Assembly: GCF_018829635.1 (NCBI RefSeq) | Contig: NZ_JAHKKG010000014.1 | Location: 225,636-289,635, forward strand | DNA: 64,000 nt | Source: Paractinoplanes bogorensis | GTDB taxonomy: Bacteria; Actinomycetota; Actinomycetes; Mycobacteriales; Micromonosporaceae | Reading direction: 5' to 3' | Part shown: in pieces, positions 19,987 through 28,355 of the stretch | Layout: every line of letters starts with the position of its first letter | Numbering within the stretch: position 1 is the first letter of the stretch | Position numbers and translations under genes: made by a program | Notes under the pieces: model-generated | Told to the model about the DNA's origin: nothing | The model's input: the letters and a program-made list of their open reading frames with translations, nothing else | The model's database searches: none

Positions 19987-21132
19987 CTACTTCTTGGCGG
20001 CTTCCTGGTAGAGCAGCTCCGGGGCGACCGCACCGGCGAAGACCCGGCCGTCGTCGGTCACCAGCACGCTGAACAGCGAACCGGCGAACAGGTGACCCTT
20101 GCCCCACGTGCCGCTCACGGCGGGCAGCATGTCGAGCATGCCCTCGGCCGACTTGGCCTGGTCGCCCTTGGCTGCCGTGTCGGCCGGCAGCTTGGCCGTC
20201 ACGATCGACGCCCAGCCCTCCCCGACCACCTTCGGGCCCTCGCCCTTGGCCAGCGCCTCGGTGCGGGCCTTCTCCACCTCGGCCCGGTGCTCCTTGGCGT
20301 TCTTCTGCGCGTCCTTCTCGATCTGCGCGGTGTTCGCCTCCGTCACCTTCGTGCCGGCCGGCGGGTTGAACGCGAACTGCTGCGCGTCCGGCGTGTCAAA
20401 GCTGATCTGCTGGAATGCCACCCGGAAAGCCGGGCTGGTGGCGTTCTTGGCGTAGACGTCCACCCGCAGCGGGATGTGCGTCTCGGCGTCGATGGCCAGG
20501 CGGACCTGGCCGACCAGCGACTCCTTCGCCTTGGGGCTGAGCGCCAGCTCGTACGCGTCGCGGTCGGCCACCTTGGCCGCGCCCGTCGTCGACACGGTGG
20601 TGGTGTCGTCGATCGCGGCCAGGGCCGCGTCGGCGGCTTCCTGAGGCGTCGACGGCACCCCGGACGGCAGGGCCTCCGGCTTCTTGTTGTCGGCACCGGC
20701 CGGCACCTTGAGGTGCGTCGCGGTCTTCTCCTTGGACTGCCAGAGCCAGACGTCGGAGCCGTTGCGGATGACGTCGGTCTCGCCGTCGGTCTGCATCAGC
20801 GCGATGCGCGCCTTGTCCTCACCGGCGTACCAGACCTTCGCGGTGTTGCTGCCCGCGACGAGGCTGGCGATGTTGCCGGCCACGCCCGAGCCCTCGGTGA
20901 CCCCGGAGATCTTCGGCAGACCGAGATCGGCACTCTGCACGATGGTTCCGGAGAATCCGTCGACCTTGGCGTTCTGCACGTCGACGAGCAATTGCGCCGC
21001 GCTGCGCTCCGGCAGCCCGGGATCGGCGCTGGCGATGATCGTCCCCGCCGCAGCGCCACCGCCGATGACGACGGCGGCCGCGGCTGACGGTACGAGCCAT
21101 CGCAGCGTCGACCTTGACCTGAACACGGACAC
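19987..21132 (-). CDS. Exported RseB/LolA-like (outer membrane lipoprotein-sorting fold) protein
   Basis: 381 aa from GTG 21132, chosen because GGGAGG sits 8 bases upstream; a longer frame opens at 21159. The N-terminus has a signal-anchor (LVPSAAAAVVIGGGAAAGTII). Then comes a LolA/RseB-like open beta barrel (LLVDVQNAKVDGFSGTIVQ, VWYAGEDKARIAL, PLRVDVYAKN, ISFDTPDAQQFAFNPP). A charged helical insert (EKDAQKNAKEHRAEVEKAR) precedes the C-terminal part. Such proteins in actinobacteria may bind lipids or act as stress sensors. It is divergent from an OmpR-type two-component pair, so it may act as an accessory sensor or target. Confidence 0.7.
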   Translation of the reverse strand: MSVFRSRSTLRWLVPSAAAAVVIGGGAAAGTIIASADPGLPERSAAQLLVDVQNAKVDGFSGTIVQSADLGLPKISGVTEGSGVAGNIASLVAGSNTAKVWYAGEDKARIALMQTDGETDVIRNGSDVWLWQSKEKTATHLKVPAGADNKKPEALPSGVPSTPQEAADAALAAIDDTTTVSTTGAAKVADRDAYELALSPKAKESLVGQVRLAIDAETHIPLRVDVYAKNATSPAFRVAFQQISFDTPDAQQFAFNPPAGTKVTEANTAQIEKDAQKNAKEHRAEVEKARTEALAKGEGPKVVGEGWASIVTAKLPADTAAKGDQAKSAEGMLDMLPAVSGTWGKGHLFAGSLFSVLVTDDGRVFAGAVAPELLYQEAAKK

Positions 21133-21235
21133 GATGTCCACCTCCCGTTGATCTGCCACCAGAGTGCGCCACCACCGCTGTGACCGGGCTGAGAGCTGCC
21201 CCTAGGGGTTACCCCTTCCATGCAAAGGTAATGAG
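21133..21235. promoter_or_regulatory. Divergent promoter region of RseB-like gene and two-component operon
   Basis: This 103-bp gap contains the palindrome CCCCTAGGGG (21199-21208), followed at once by TTACCCC. It could be a binding site for the OmpR-type regulator encoded just downstream. An AAAGG ribosome site precedes the GTG at 21236. No clear promoter hexamers were identified. Confidence 0.3.
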
Positions 21236-21898
21236 GTGCGGTTGCTAGTGGTGGAGGACGAAGCGCGGCTCGCGGCCGCGCTGCAGCGTGGACTGCAGGC
21301 CGAGGGCTTCGCGGTCGATGTGTCGGGCGACGGTCAGGACGGGCTCGAGATGGCCCGGCACGGCGGCTACGACGCGATGATCCTGGACGTGATGCTGCCC
21401 CGGCTCAGCGGTTACCGGGTGGTGCGGCAGCTGCGGGCCGAGCAGAACTGGGTGCCGGTGCTGATGCTCTCGGCCAAGGACGGCGAGTACGACCAGGCCG
21501 ACGGTCTGGACTGCGGCGCCGACGACTATCTGACCAAGCCTTTCTCGTACGTCGTCCTGCTCGCCCGGTTACGTGCACTGCTCCGCCGTGGGGTGCACGA
21601 ACGCCCGGTCGTCCTGCGGCACGGCGACGTCGAGCTCGACCCGGCCGAGCGCCGCGTGGTCGTCGCGGGCGAGGAGGTCACGCTCACGGCCCGCGAGTTC
21701 GCGCTGCTGGAATACCTGATGCGACGCCCCGGCGAGGTGGTCAGCAAGATCGAGCTGCTCGACCACGTGTGGGACGCGGCGCTCGAGACCGCCCCCAACG
21801 CCGTCGAGGTCTACGTGGGCTACGTACGCCGCAAGATCGGGCGGGAGCGGCTCGAGACCGTCCGCGGGGCCGGCTACCGGCTGGCGGCGGTGGGGTGA
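21236..21898 (+). CDS. OmpR/PhoB-family response regulator
   Basis: 220 aa from GTG 21236, with AAAGG upstream. Receiver domain at 1-115 with acidic pocket VVEDE, phospho-acceptor Asp about 51 (MILDVMLPR), Ser/Thr switch LMLSAKD and Lys in LTKPF. The C-terminal winged helix (about 128-220) has the trans-activation signature LTAREFALLEYL and VYVGYVRRKIG. The stop overlaps the kinase start (GTGA). It likely controls its own operon and possibly the divergent RseB-like gene. Confidence 0.92.
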   Translation: MRLLVVEDEARLAAALQRGLQAEGFAVDVSGDGQDGLEMARHGGYDAMILDVMLPRLSGYRVVRQLRAEQNWVPVLMLSAKDGEYDQADGLDCGADDYLTKPFSYVVLLARLRALLRRGVHERPVVLRHGDVELDPAERRVVVAGEEVTLTAREFALLEYLMRRPGEVVSKIELLDHVWDAALETAPNAVEVYVGYVRRKIGRERLETVRGAGYRLAAVG

Positions 21899-23247
21899 GA
21901 AGTCCCCGCGAGTTCAGCCTGCGGGCCCGGCTGATGCTGGTCTCGGTGCTGGCGCTGACGGTCGGGCTGGCCGCCGGCGGGGTGCTGCTGGTCGGGGTGC
22001 TCAACTTCGCGCTGCTGCGGGCGGTCAACTCCGAGGCCGACCAGACCGCGGAGAGCATCGCCTACCTGATCAGCCAGAAGCAGCTACCCGACCCGATCCC
22101 GGTCAACGCGGCCATGCAGGCCCAGGTGATCGACGCCGACGGCCGGGTGGTGTCGATCTCGGCCAGCGCCGACCGGCTGATCCCGATGCTGCACGCCGAC
22201 GAACTGCAGGGGCTGGCCGACGGCGGGGTGCGCGAGATCCCCGGCAGCCGGATCGGCCTGGCCGGTCAGGCCCGGGTGGTCATGAAGGTGGCCGGGACGC
22301 CGAGCGAACCGCAGCGAGTGCTGGTGGCCCGCTCGACCAACGACCTCAGCGTCGGCGTCCGCATCCTGGCGATCACCCTGCTGGTGGCCTTCCCGCTGCT
22401 GATCGCCCTGCTGGCGATCGTGTTGTGGCGGGTGCTGGGGGCCGCGCTGCACCCGGTGGACGCGCTGCGGGCCGGCGCCGAGGAAATCACCGGAGGCACC
22501 CGGGAGGGCCGCCTGCCGGTGCCGGAGTCCCGCGACGAGATCCACCGGCTGGCCACCACCCTCAACGGCATGCTGCACCGGCTCGACGCGGCCCGCACCC
22601 GGCAGCGCGCGTTCGTCGCCGATGCCGCCCACGAACTGCGCAGCCCGCTGACCAACATGCGGACCGAGCTCGAGGTGGCGCAGCGGCTGCCCGACAACGA
22701 CTGGCAGGCCCTGTCGGCCGACCTGCTCACCGACGTCGACCGGCTCAGCCGGCTCGTCGACGACCTGCTGCTGCTGGCCCGGGCCGACGACGGGGGCGGG
22801 CGGGCGGTGGCGGCGCCGTTCCGTACGGTCGACCTGGGGTCGCTGGTCGGCGACCTGGCCGACCGCTATCCGACGGTGACGTACCTGCGTCCGGAGGTCC
22901 CGATGGAGGTCGTCGGCGAGCCCGACGCGCTCGGCCGGGTGGTGGCCAACCTGCTCGACAACGCGGTGCGGCACGCCAAATCCCGGGTGCAGGTGACGGT
23001 GCGGGCCGAGGCCACGCAACGGGTGATCACCGTGACCGACGACGGTCCGGGCATCCCGCAGGCCGACCGGGAGCGCGTCTTCGACCGGTTCACCCGTCTC
23101 GACGACGCCCGCGCACGCGACGCCGGCGGCTCCGGGCTGGGGCTGGCGATCGTCCGGGAACTGGTCCGGCGGCACGGCGGATTCGTGACGCTGGGCGATG
23201 CCGAGCCCGGTCTGCGGGTCGACGTGCGGCTGCCGGCCCTTCGCTGA
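21895..23247 (+). CDS. Sensor histidine kinase partner of the OmpR-type regulator
   Basis: 450 aa from GTG 21895, overlapping the regulator stop by 4 bp. TM1 at about 12-38, an extracytoplasmic sensor of about 120 residues (SEADQTAESIAYLIS...), TM2 at about 160-185, HAMP, HisKA with DAAHELRSPL and HATPase (NLLDNAVRH, DDGPGIP, GSGLGLAIV). It phosphorylates the adjacent regulator. The signal is unknown. Confidence 0.92.
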   Translation: MRSPREFSLRARLMLVSVLALTVGLAAGGVLLVGVLNFALLRAVNSEADQTAESIAYLISQKQLPDPIPVNAAMQAQVIDADGRVVSISASADRLIPMLHADELQGLADGGVREIPGSRIGLAGQARVVMKVAGTPSEPQRVLVARSTNDLSVGVRILAITLLVAFPLLIALLAIVLWRVLGAALHPVDALRAGAEEITGGTREGRLPVPESRDEIHRLATTLNGMLHRLDAARTRQRAFVADAAHELRSPLTNMRTELEVAQRLPDNDWQALSADLLTDVDRLSRLVDDLLLLARADDGGGRAVAAPFRTVDLGSLVGDLADRYPTVTYLRPEVPMEVVGEPDALGRVVANLLDNAVRHAKSRVQVTVRAEATQRVITVTDDGPGIPQADRERVFDRFTRLDDARARDAGGSGLGLAIVRELVRRHGGFVTLGDAEPGLRVDVRLPALR

Positions 23248-23265
23248 GATTCTTTTTTGGTCACC

Positions 23266-23293
23266 GGGAACTTTTTCCTCGGGGGGAACGACC
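23266..23293 (+). promoter_or_regulatory. Candidate ECF sigma factor promoter of the YcnI gene
   Basis: GGGAAC (23266-23271) is followed after 17 bp by CGACC (23289-23293), the layout of many extracytoplasmic-function sigma promoters. It lies 50 bp before the YcnI start and after the kinase stop, so the YcnI gene may have its own stress-type promoter. Confidence 0.4.
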
Positions 23294-23342
23294 AACGGGC
23301 AGCGCCCGTCACTGGGCGTTCCCCCACGCGGAAGGTTCGAGG

Positions 23343-24107
23343 ATGTCCCTGTTCAAGCGCTCGGCAGTGGTGAGCGCCACCGTCATCGGATTCACGCTCG
23401 CCCTGGCCGCCCCCGCTGCCGCCCATGTCTCGGTGAACCCCGACACCGCGACGGCCGGTGGATACTCCAAGGTCACCTTCCGGGTGCCCAACGAGTCCGA
23501 CAGCGATTCCACGACCAAGGTCGAGATCAACCTGCCGGCCGACAAGCCGATCGCGTCGGTCTCGGTCAAGCCGCTCAACGGCTGGGACGTGGCGACCACG
23601 GTGTCCAAGCTGGCCACACCGCTCGAGGCGCACGGCGCGCAGATCACCGAGGCGGTCTCGAAGATCACCTGGACGGCCAAGGCGGGCTCGGAGGTCAAGC
23701 CGGGCCAGTTCCAGGAGTTCGACGTCTCGATGGGCCCGCTGCCCGAATCCGGTCAGATGATCTTCAAGGCGCTGCAGACCTACTCGGACGGCACGATCGT
23801 CCGCTGGATCGACGAGCCCTCGACCGACGGCACCGAGCCCGAGTCGCCCGCGCCGGTCCTCAAGATCGTGCCGGCCGCCGCCGCGGGCACGGACGCCGCA
23901 GCCGCCGCCACCGGCCCGACCGCCGCGGTCGCCGCCGAGCCCGCCGCGGAGTCGAGCAGCTCGAACGGCTTCGGCATCGCCGGGCTGGTCGCGGGCGTGC
24001 TCGCCCTGATCGTGGCGATGCTGGCCTACGCCCGGGCGGCCCGCCGCCCCGAGCCTGCCACCGCGGCTCCGGCGGCCGCTGTGGACAAGTCCGCCGCGGA
24101 CAAGTAG
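23343..24107 (+). CDS. YcnI family copper-binding membrane protein (DUF1775)
   Basis: 254 aa from ATG 23343. The signal peptide ends in AAA with HVSVNP next; the His becomes residue 1 after cleavage and in YcnI it ligates Cu(II) in a mono-histidine brace. The DUF1775 beta-sandwich follows (VTFRVPNESDS, EINLPADKPIASVSVKPLNGW). An Ala-rich linker precedes one C-terminal TM helix (GIAGLVAGVLALIVAMLAYARAA). Usual partners YcnJ/CopD or CopC are absent. Transcription appears to end at the hairpin at 24122. Confidence 0.88.
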   Translation: MSLFKRSAVVSATVIGFTLALAAPAAAHVSVNPDTATAGGYSKVTFRVPNESDSDSTTKVEINLPADKPIASVSVKPLNGWDVATTVSKLATPLEAHGAQITEAVSKITWTAKAGSEVKPGQFQEFDVSMGPLPESGQMIFKALQTYSDGTIVRWIDEPSTDGTEPESPAPVLKIVPAAAAGTDAAAAATGPTAAVAAEPAAESSSSNGFGIAGLVAGVLALIVAMLAYARAARRPEPATAAPAAAVDKSAADK

Positions 24108-24121
24108 CTCCACCTCGTTGC

Positions 24122-24154
24122 AGGGCCGGGCCTTCTTCGGGTCCGGCCCTTTTT
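24122..24154 (+). terminator. Rho-independent terminator after the YcnI gene
   Basis: An 11-bp stem (24122-24132 with 24140-24150, one G-U pair) with a 7-nt loop is followed by TTTTT. It lies 14 bp after the YcnI stop. Confidence 0.85.
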
Positions 24155-24251
24155 CGTCGTCCCCATTCCACGCCGCGGTTGCGGTCGGCTACCCACACCC
24201 GCCGTTACCAGCAACGTCGAGTGGAAAGGTTCATTGATAACCTCCGGAGCC

Positions 24252-24626
24252 ATGTCTGCTTGGCACTTCGCGCACGAGAACAGTGAGCTCACAGGTGGCA
24301 ATGCCATCACGCGCCTTCGGGAACGGACGGCCACGGGCGAGTTGGAGACCTGGCTCCGACACGACGATGGCCGTGTGCTGGCTGTAGTCACCAACGGCAA
24401 CCGGGCCATGGTCATGATCATGGATGAGCCCGACGACCCCGGCCGGCACGCCGTCGACCTCGGCGCGAAGGGCGAGGAAAGTGGCTACCGGCTGAGCAAC
24501 GGGCAGGTGGATCGATACCACAACAGCGATACCGTCCCGCTCGACGCGGCATTGGATGCGGTGCGAGAACTGATTGATCACGATCGGTGGCCGGCCGCGT
24601 TGGCCTGGCAGGACGACCGCGGCTGA
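24252..24626 (+). CDS. Small protein, possibly an Imm1-like immunity protein
   Basis: 124 aa from ATG 24252, with GGAG 2 bases upstream; TTG 24234 preceded by GGAAAGG is an alternative. The C-terminal half, with GQVDRY, VPLDAALDAVRELI and a final AALAW, resembles Imm1-type immunity proteins that protect against toxins of polymorphic toxin systems. The N-terminal WLRHDDGRVLAVVTNGNRAMVMIM also fits. No toxin gene is adjacent. Codon third positions contain more A and T than in neighbouring genes, which suggests transfer. The family call is tentative; otherwise it is a hypothetical soluble protein. Confidence 0.45.
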   Translation: MSAWHFAHENSELTGGNAITRLRERTATGELETWLRHDDGRVLAVVTNGNRAMVMIMDEPDDPGRHAVDLGAKGEESGYRLSNGQVDRYHNSDTVPLDAALDAVRELIDHDRWPAALAWQDDRG

Positions 24627-24666
24627 GCCGTCGACTCCGGCACCGCGACCGGCCGGATGTGAGTGC

Positions 24667-25809
24667 TCACTTCGGTTTGTCGTCCCAGGCCTCGCGTAAG
24701 TCCTTCTTTGTTGTCCGCCACCACTCGCGTAGCTCGTCGACCCAATCGCTCAGGGCCTGTCGGCTTCCCGGGTCGTCGAGGCCGGCGCCTAGCAGCTCGG
24801 TGAGGCTCAGCGCCCACAGCACCGGCGTCAACAGCAGCGCTACCAGCGGCAACGGCCACCACGGCACGGCCGCGAACAGCGCCAGCAGCGTCACGGCCAG
24901 GGCGGTCAGGGCCAGCCCGGCCACGTCGGCCCGGCGCATCAGTGGAGGCAGCAGGCCGAGGCAGCGCCACGGCAGCCGACCGGCCGGCAGCAGCACCCGC
25001 GCGGCGAAACCGGCCATCACCGCGGCCAGGACCGCCGACACGATGCGCGCGAACAAAAGAGCCGGCGACCACCACCACAGGGCCACCAGCAGCAGCACGC
25101 AGACCAGGGCGGCACTGGCCGCCAGGCCGCGGCGCAGGCCGCTCAGCACGCCGCGGATCGGCCAGGTCATCGAGACGACGTCGGCGCGCGCGGGATTGTC
25201 GCGGGCCACCTCGCGCAGCGCGCGCATCGAGCGGCGGACCCGCAGTTTCTCGGCGTCGAGCATGGCGATCAACCAGCGGCCGTACGCGTTGTCGGGATCG
25301 ATCGCCAGCGCCGCGCGGGCCGCGAGCAGGGCCGGTTCGCGGTGGCCGGCATCGCGCTCGACGTCGGCCACCGTGAGCAGTCCCTCGACCGAGCGCGGGG
25401 CCAGCGTGCGGCCGTGCGCGGCGGCGGCCCGGGCGCGGTCGAACTCGCGGGCGGCGGCCAGGGCCCGGGCCAGCACGAAGTGGCCGGAGGCGACCTGCGG
25501 ATCGAGCCGCACGGCCTCGGACGCGGCCTCGATGGCGTCGCGCGAGCGGACCAGGACGATCAGGTTCTCGGCCCGTTCCAGGTGGGCGTCGGCCAGGTGC
25601 GGCGCGGCGGCGACGGCGGCGTCGGCCCCGCGCAGCGCCGCCGCGTAGTCACGGCGCAGGCGCAGCACCGAGGCGAGCAGGGTGAGCAGCCAGCCGTCGT
25701 ACGGGGAATCGGCCAGGCCCTCGCGGGCGATCCGCTCGGCCTCCTCGTAATGCCCGACCTCGGCCAGCCGCTGCGCCCGCCAGTACGCCCCGGGTGGAGC
25801 CGCCGTCAC
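24667..25809 (-). CDS. TPR-repeat membrane protein
   Basis: 380 aa from GTG 25809. Residues about 1-190 form TPR-like helical pairs (AQRLAEVGHYEEAERIAREGL, DYAAALRGADAAVAAAP, SRDAIEAASEAVRLDP). Then come about four hydrophobic helices (about 215-340, with ASAALVCVLLLVALWWW) and a charged tail (WVDELREWWRTTKKDLREAW). The start overlaps the stop of the AAA+ gene by 4 bp, so the two are probably a functional pair: the TPR part may bind the ATPase or its substrates and tether it to the membrane. Confidence 0.75.
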   Translation of the reverse strand: MTAAPPGAYWRAQRLAEVGHYEEAERIAREGLADSPYDGWLLTLLASVLRLRRDYAAALRGADAAVAAAPHLADAHLERAENLIVLVRSRDAIEAASEAVRLDPQVASGHFVLARALAAAREFDRARAAAAHGRTLAPRSVEGLLTVADVERDAGHREPALLAARAALAIDPDNAYGRWLIAMLDAEKLRVRRSMRALREVARDNPARADVVSMTWPIRGVLSGLRRGLAASAALVCVLLLVALWWWSPALLFARIVSAVLAAVMAGFAARVLLPAGRLPWRCLGLLPPLMRRADVAGLALTALAVTLLALFAAVPWWPLPLVALLLTPVLWALSLTELLGAGLDDPGSRQALSDWVDELREWWRTTKKDLREAWDDKPK

Positions 25810-27026
25810 CGGATCTTGCGCTTCTTCAAGTAGGCGGCCAGATCGTCGTACTCCCCGGACTCGTTGGCGAACATCGCCACGTTGCGGGCCGTGGCGAACC
25901 AGCCGTCGGTCGAGGGCCGGACCTCACGGGCGGCGGCCAGCATGTCGCCCTGGTTGATCATGCGGATCTCGCCGGTGGCGATCGAGTCGCGCATGGCGAA
26001 CTCGGCTGCCGTCTCGCAGACGTGGGCCAGGTCGGCGCCGGAGTAGTGGTCGGTCGCGTCGGCCACCTTGCCGAGGTCGACGCCGGCCACCGGACGGTCC
26101 TTCAGGTGATATTGCAGGATCGCGGCCCGGGCCGGCTTGTCCGGCGGCAGGACGAGCAGCGTGCGGTCGAGCCGGCCGGGGCGGCGCAGCGCCGAGTCGA
26201 TGTCCCAGGGCGCGTTGGTCGCCGCGAGCACGAAGACGCCGTCGTTGTTGCCGTCGACCCCGTCGAGTTCGGTCAGGAGCTGATTGACCACCGTACGCAT
26301 GGACGACGAGTTGAGCTGACTCCGCTTGTGGCCGAGCGCGTCGATCTCGTCGAGGAACAGCACGCACGGCGCGTGCCCGCGGGCCGACTGGAACAGGTCG
26401 TGCAGGTTGCGCTCGGAGCTGCCGACCCACATGTTGAGCACGTCGGTGATCGACAGCGAGATGAACGAGGCACCCATCTCGCCGGCCACCGCGCGGGCCA
26501 GGAAGGTCTTGCCGCAGCCGGGCGGGCCGTAGAGCAGCAGGCCGCCGCGCAGGCTCTTGCCGAACAGCGACCGCAGCTTGGGGTTCTTGAGCGGGCCGAG
26601 GAACGAGATCTCGAGCCGCTTCTTGACCTCCTGCATACCGCCGACGTCGGCCAGCGTGATCGTCGAGGTCTCGATGTCGAACGTGCGGTCCTCATGGCCG
26701 CGGACCGGCTCGTCCTCGTGCGAGAAGCGGGGCGGCACGATGTCGCCGAGATCTTCCTCCATGGCCGCCCAGTCGACCGAAGAAGCCGGAGCCGGAGCCG
26801 AAGCCGGAGAGGGAGAAGGAGCCGGACCGCCCAGCGCCGACGTCATCAGCGTCTGCGCGGCGGCGTTGCCCGGCTCGCGGGCGAGGACCTGAGCGGCGTG
26901 CCCGATCGCCTCGGCGCCCCGCCCCGCGCCCACCAGCAGTTCGGCGAGGTGCAGGCGCAGCGTCAGATCGTCGGGCCGGGCCTCGACGGCCGCGGTGAGG
27001 CTGTCGATCAGGGGCGAGTCGCTCAT
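25806..27026 (-). CDS. AAA+ ATPase (Cdc48/FtsH-like single module) with N-terminal TPR region
   Basis: 406 aa from ATG 27026. A short TPR-like region (about 1-65), a Pro/Ala/Ser linker (about 67-85), then one classical AAA module: Walker A GPPGCGKT, pore-loop region near LNMWVG, Walker B VLFLDEID, sensor ATN and arginine fingers RRPGRLDR. No protease domain follows. The ring may unfold or remodel proteins. Pairing with a TPR membrane protein in an overlapping operon suggests a membrane-associated remodelling complex. Its target is unknown. Confidence 0.85.
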   Translation of the reverse strand: MSDSPLIDSLTAAVEARPDDLTLRLHLAELLVGAGRGAEAIGHAAQVLAREPGNAAAQTLMTSALGGPAPSPSPASAPAPASSVDWAAMEEDLGDIVPPRFSHEDEPVRGHEDRTFDIETSTITLADVGGMQEVKKRLEISFLGPLKNPKLRSLFGKSLRGGLLLYGPPGCGKTFLARAVAGEMGASFISLSITDVLNMWVGSSERNLHDLFQSARGHAPCVLFLDEIDALGHKRSQLNSSSMRTVVNQLLTELDGVDGNNDGVFVLAATNAPWDIDSALRRPGRLDRTLLVLPPDKPARAAILQYHLKDRPVAGVDLGKVADATDHYSGADLAHVCETAAEFAMRDSIATGEIRMINQGDMLAAAREVRPSTDGWFATARNVAMFANESGEYDDLAAYLKKRKIR

Positions 27027-27060
27027 GACAGCGAATTATGCCCGCGCCGGCCAAGAACGA

Positions 27061-27088
27061 GGAAAGGGCCGCCGAAGCAGCCCTTTCC
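27061..27088 (-). terminator. Terminator hairpin after the NlpC/P60 gene
   Basis: A 9-bp perfect stem (27061-27069 with 27080-27088) with a 10-nt loop, 17 bp past the NlpC/P60 stop on the minus strand. The sequence after the stem on that strand is T-rich (CTCGTTCTT). Confidence 0.75.
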
Positions 27089-27104
27089 CCCAGCCGGCAA
27101 CCGG

Positions 27105-28082
27105 TCAGCCCGGCCGGCGATAGCCCGCGATCGGGCCGCGGTCGATCGTCGCCATCCGCACGAAGTCGCCGGTGTGCGGGGCGTGCACCACCATGCCGCC
27201 GCCGATGTAGATGGCCACGTGATGGAGGCTGCCGGGGTAGTAGAAGACCAGGTCACCCGGCTGGAGGTCGCCCTTGGAGACCGGGGCGCCCTCGTTCCAC
27301 TGGTCCTTGGTGTAGTGGTCGAGCTTCACGCCGACGCTGCCCCAGGCGACCTGGGTCAGACCCGAGCAGTCGTACGTGCCCGGGCCGTTCGACCCGAAGA
27401 CGTACGGCGAGCCGATCAGGTCGCAGGCCTTCTGCGCGGCCCGGCCACCCTTGTCGTTGGTGTAGTCGACGGGACAGGGCCCGGTCTTGTACGGACCGTC
27501 GTTCGCGTTCGACGATCCGTAGGCCTGGATCCGCAGCTTCTGCAGCGACGTGATCTTGGTCTCGATCGCCTTCTTGCGGGTCGACAGGTCCTTGTCGCGG
27601 GCGGCGACCGACTTGGTCACGATGTCGAGGTCGGACTTGGTCGCGGCCAGCTTGTCGCGCAGGGCGGCGACGTCGGCGATCTGCGCCTTCTGGTGCCGGG
27701 CGAGCTGATCGAGGTACATCAGCTTGTCGGTCAGGCCGGTCGGCGAGCCGCTGATCAGCATGGCGTTGAGGGCGTCGGGCGCGCCCTGCTTGTACGCGTC
27801 GACGGCGAGCCCCCGCACCTGCAACATGGCCGCGTCGACCTGCACCTGGAGCGGGGTGATCTGGGACGCCAGCTTCTTCTGCTGGGCCTGGTTCTTGATC
27901 AGCGTGCCGTGGACGTTGTTGTACTGCTCGATGACCGGCTCGAGCTCGTTCCACTGCTTGTCGATCTGGGCCTCGACCGAGGACGGTGAGGGAGCTGCAT
28001 GCGCGACGGCGGGTCCGGAGAAGATGATCCCGACCGCGGCGGCGGCGCAGACCAGGCTGCGCACTACGGCGGCGCGACGCAC
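27105..28082 (-). CDS. Secreted NlpC/P60 peptidoglycan endopeptidase
   Basis: 325 aa from GTG 28082 (AAGGA 12 bases upstream). The signal peptide ends near AHA. Then comes a long coiled-coil region (about 35-190; IDKQWNELEPVIEQYN, IADVAALRDKLAATKSDLD) and a C-terminal NlpC/P60 domain with catalytic Cys in YDCSGL, His in LHHVAIYIG and a third polar residue (HAPHTG). It cuts peptide crosslinks in the cell wall during growth or division, like RipA or CwlO-type proteins. A c-di-AMP riboswitch in its leader indicates control by that second messenger, as for many actinobacterial wall hydrolases. Confidence 0.92.
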   Translation of the reverse strand: MRRAAVVRSLVCAAAAVGIIFSGPAVAHAAPSPSSVEAQIDKQWNELEPVIEQYNNVHGTLIKNQAQQKKLASQITPLQVQVDAAMLQVRGLAVDAYKQGAPDALNAMLISGSPTGLTDKLMYLDQLARHQKAQIADVAALRDKLAATKSDLDIVTKSVAARDKDLSTRKKAIETKITSLQKLRIQAYGSSNANDGPYKTGPCPVDYTNDKGGRAAQKACDLIGSPYVFGSNGPGTYDCSGLTQVAWGSVGVKLDHYTKDQWNEGAPVSKGDLQPGDLVFYYPGSLHHVAIYIGGGMVVHAPHTGDFVRMATIDRGPIAGYRRPG

Positions 28083-28110
28083 GTACGTAGGGTGTCCTTT
28101 CTTCCCTCGG

Positions 28111-28226
28111 CCGCCGACCGGGTTAGCTGACGGGTTCGAGCGGGAAGCGCGCCCGGCCGCGTGAAGCGGCTTCACCCCAACTGCGGTGGGTCCCCGGTTC
28201 GCCCTGAGCAAGGGCGATTAGGCGGT
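28111..28226 (-). ncRNA. ydaO-type cyclic di-AMP riboswitch
   Basis: On the minus strand the leader shows the conserved blocks of this class in order: CCGCCTAATCGCC, then GGGGACCCACC, TTGGGGTGAA, a variable GC-rich arm (GAAGCCGCTTCACGCGGC), and AACCCGTCAGCTAACC, closing with GGTCGGCGG. CCGCC at the 5' end (28222-28226) pairs with GGCGG at the 3' end (28111-28115) as P1. In actinobacteria this riboswitch turns off rpf and NlpC/P60 wall hydrolase genes when c-di-AMP is high. It ends 28 bases before the GTG start. Confidence 0.9.
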
Positions 28227-28355
28227 GGTCCGTCAGATCGGCCGAATGGACGATGGGGGGCTGCCGGGCCGTGGGACACGGTACTCCCGGTGATCTGACG
28301 TTTTGAAGCCGCCACGGGCGTGAACTTTGCGCTGCGGGAAAGACACACAGAGTAA

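Noticed and set aside
24081..24104. Third copy of the TTGTCCACA element (reverse strand, in the YcnI tail)
   Set aside because: Only a single TGTGGACAAG occurs and it encodes the ordinary VDKSAADK tail; the second box and GAATTC are missing.
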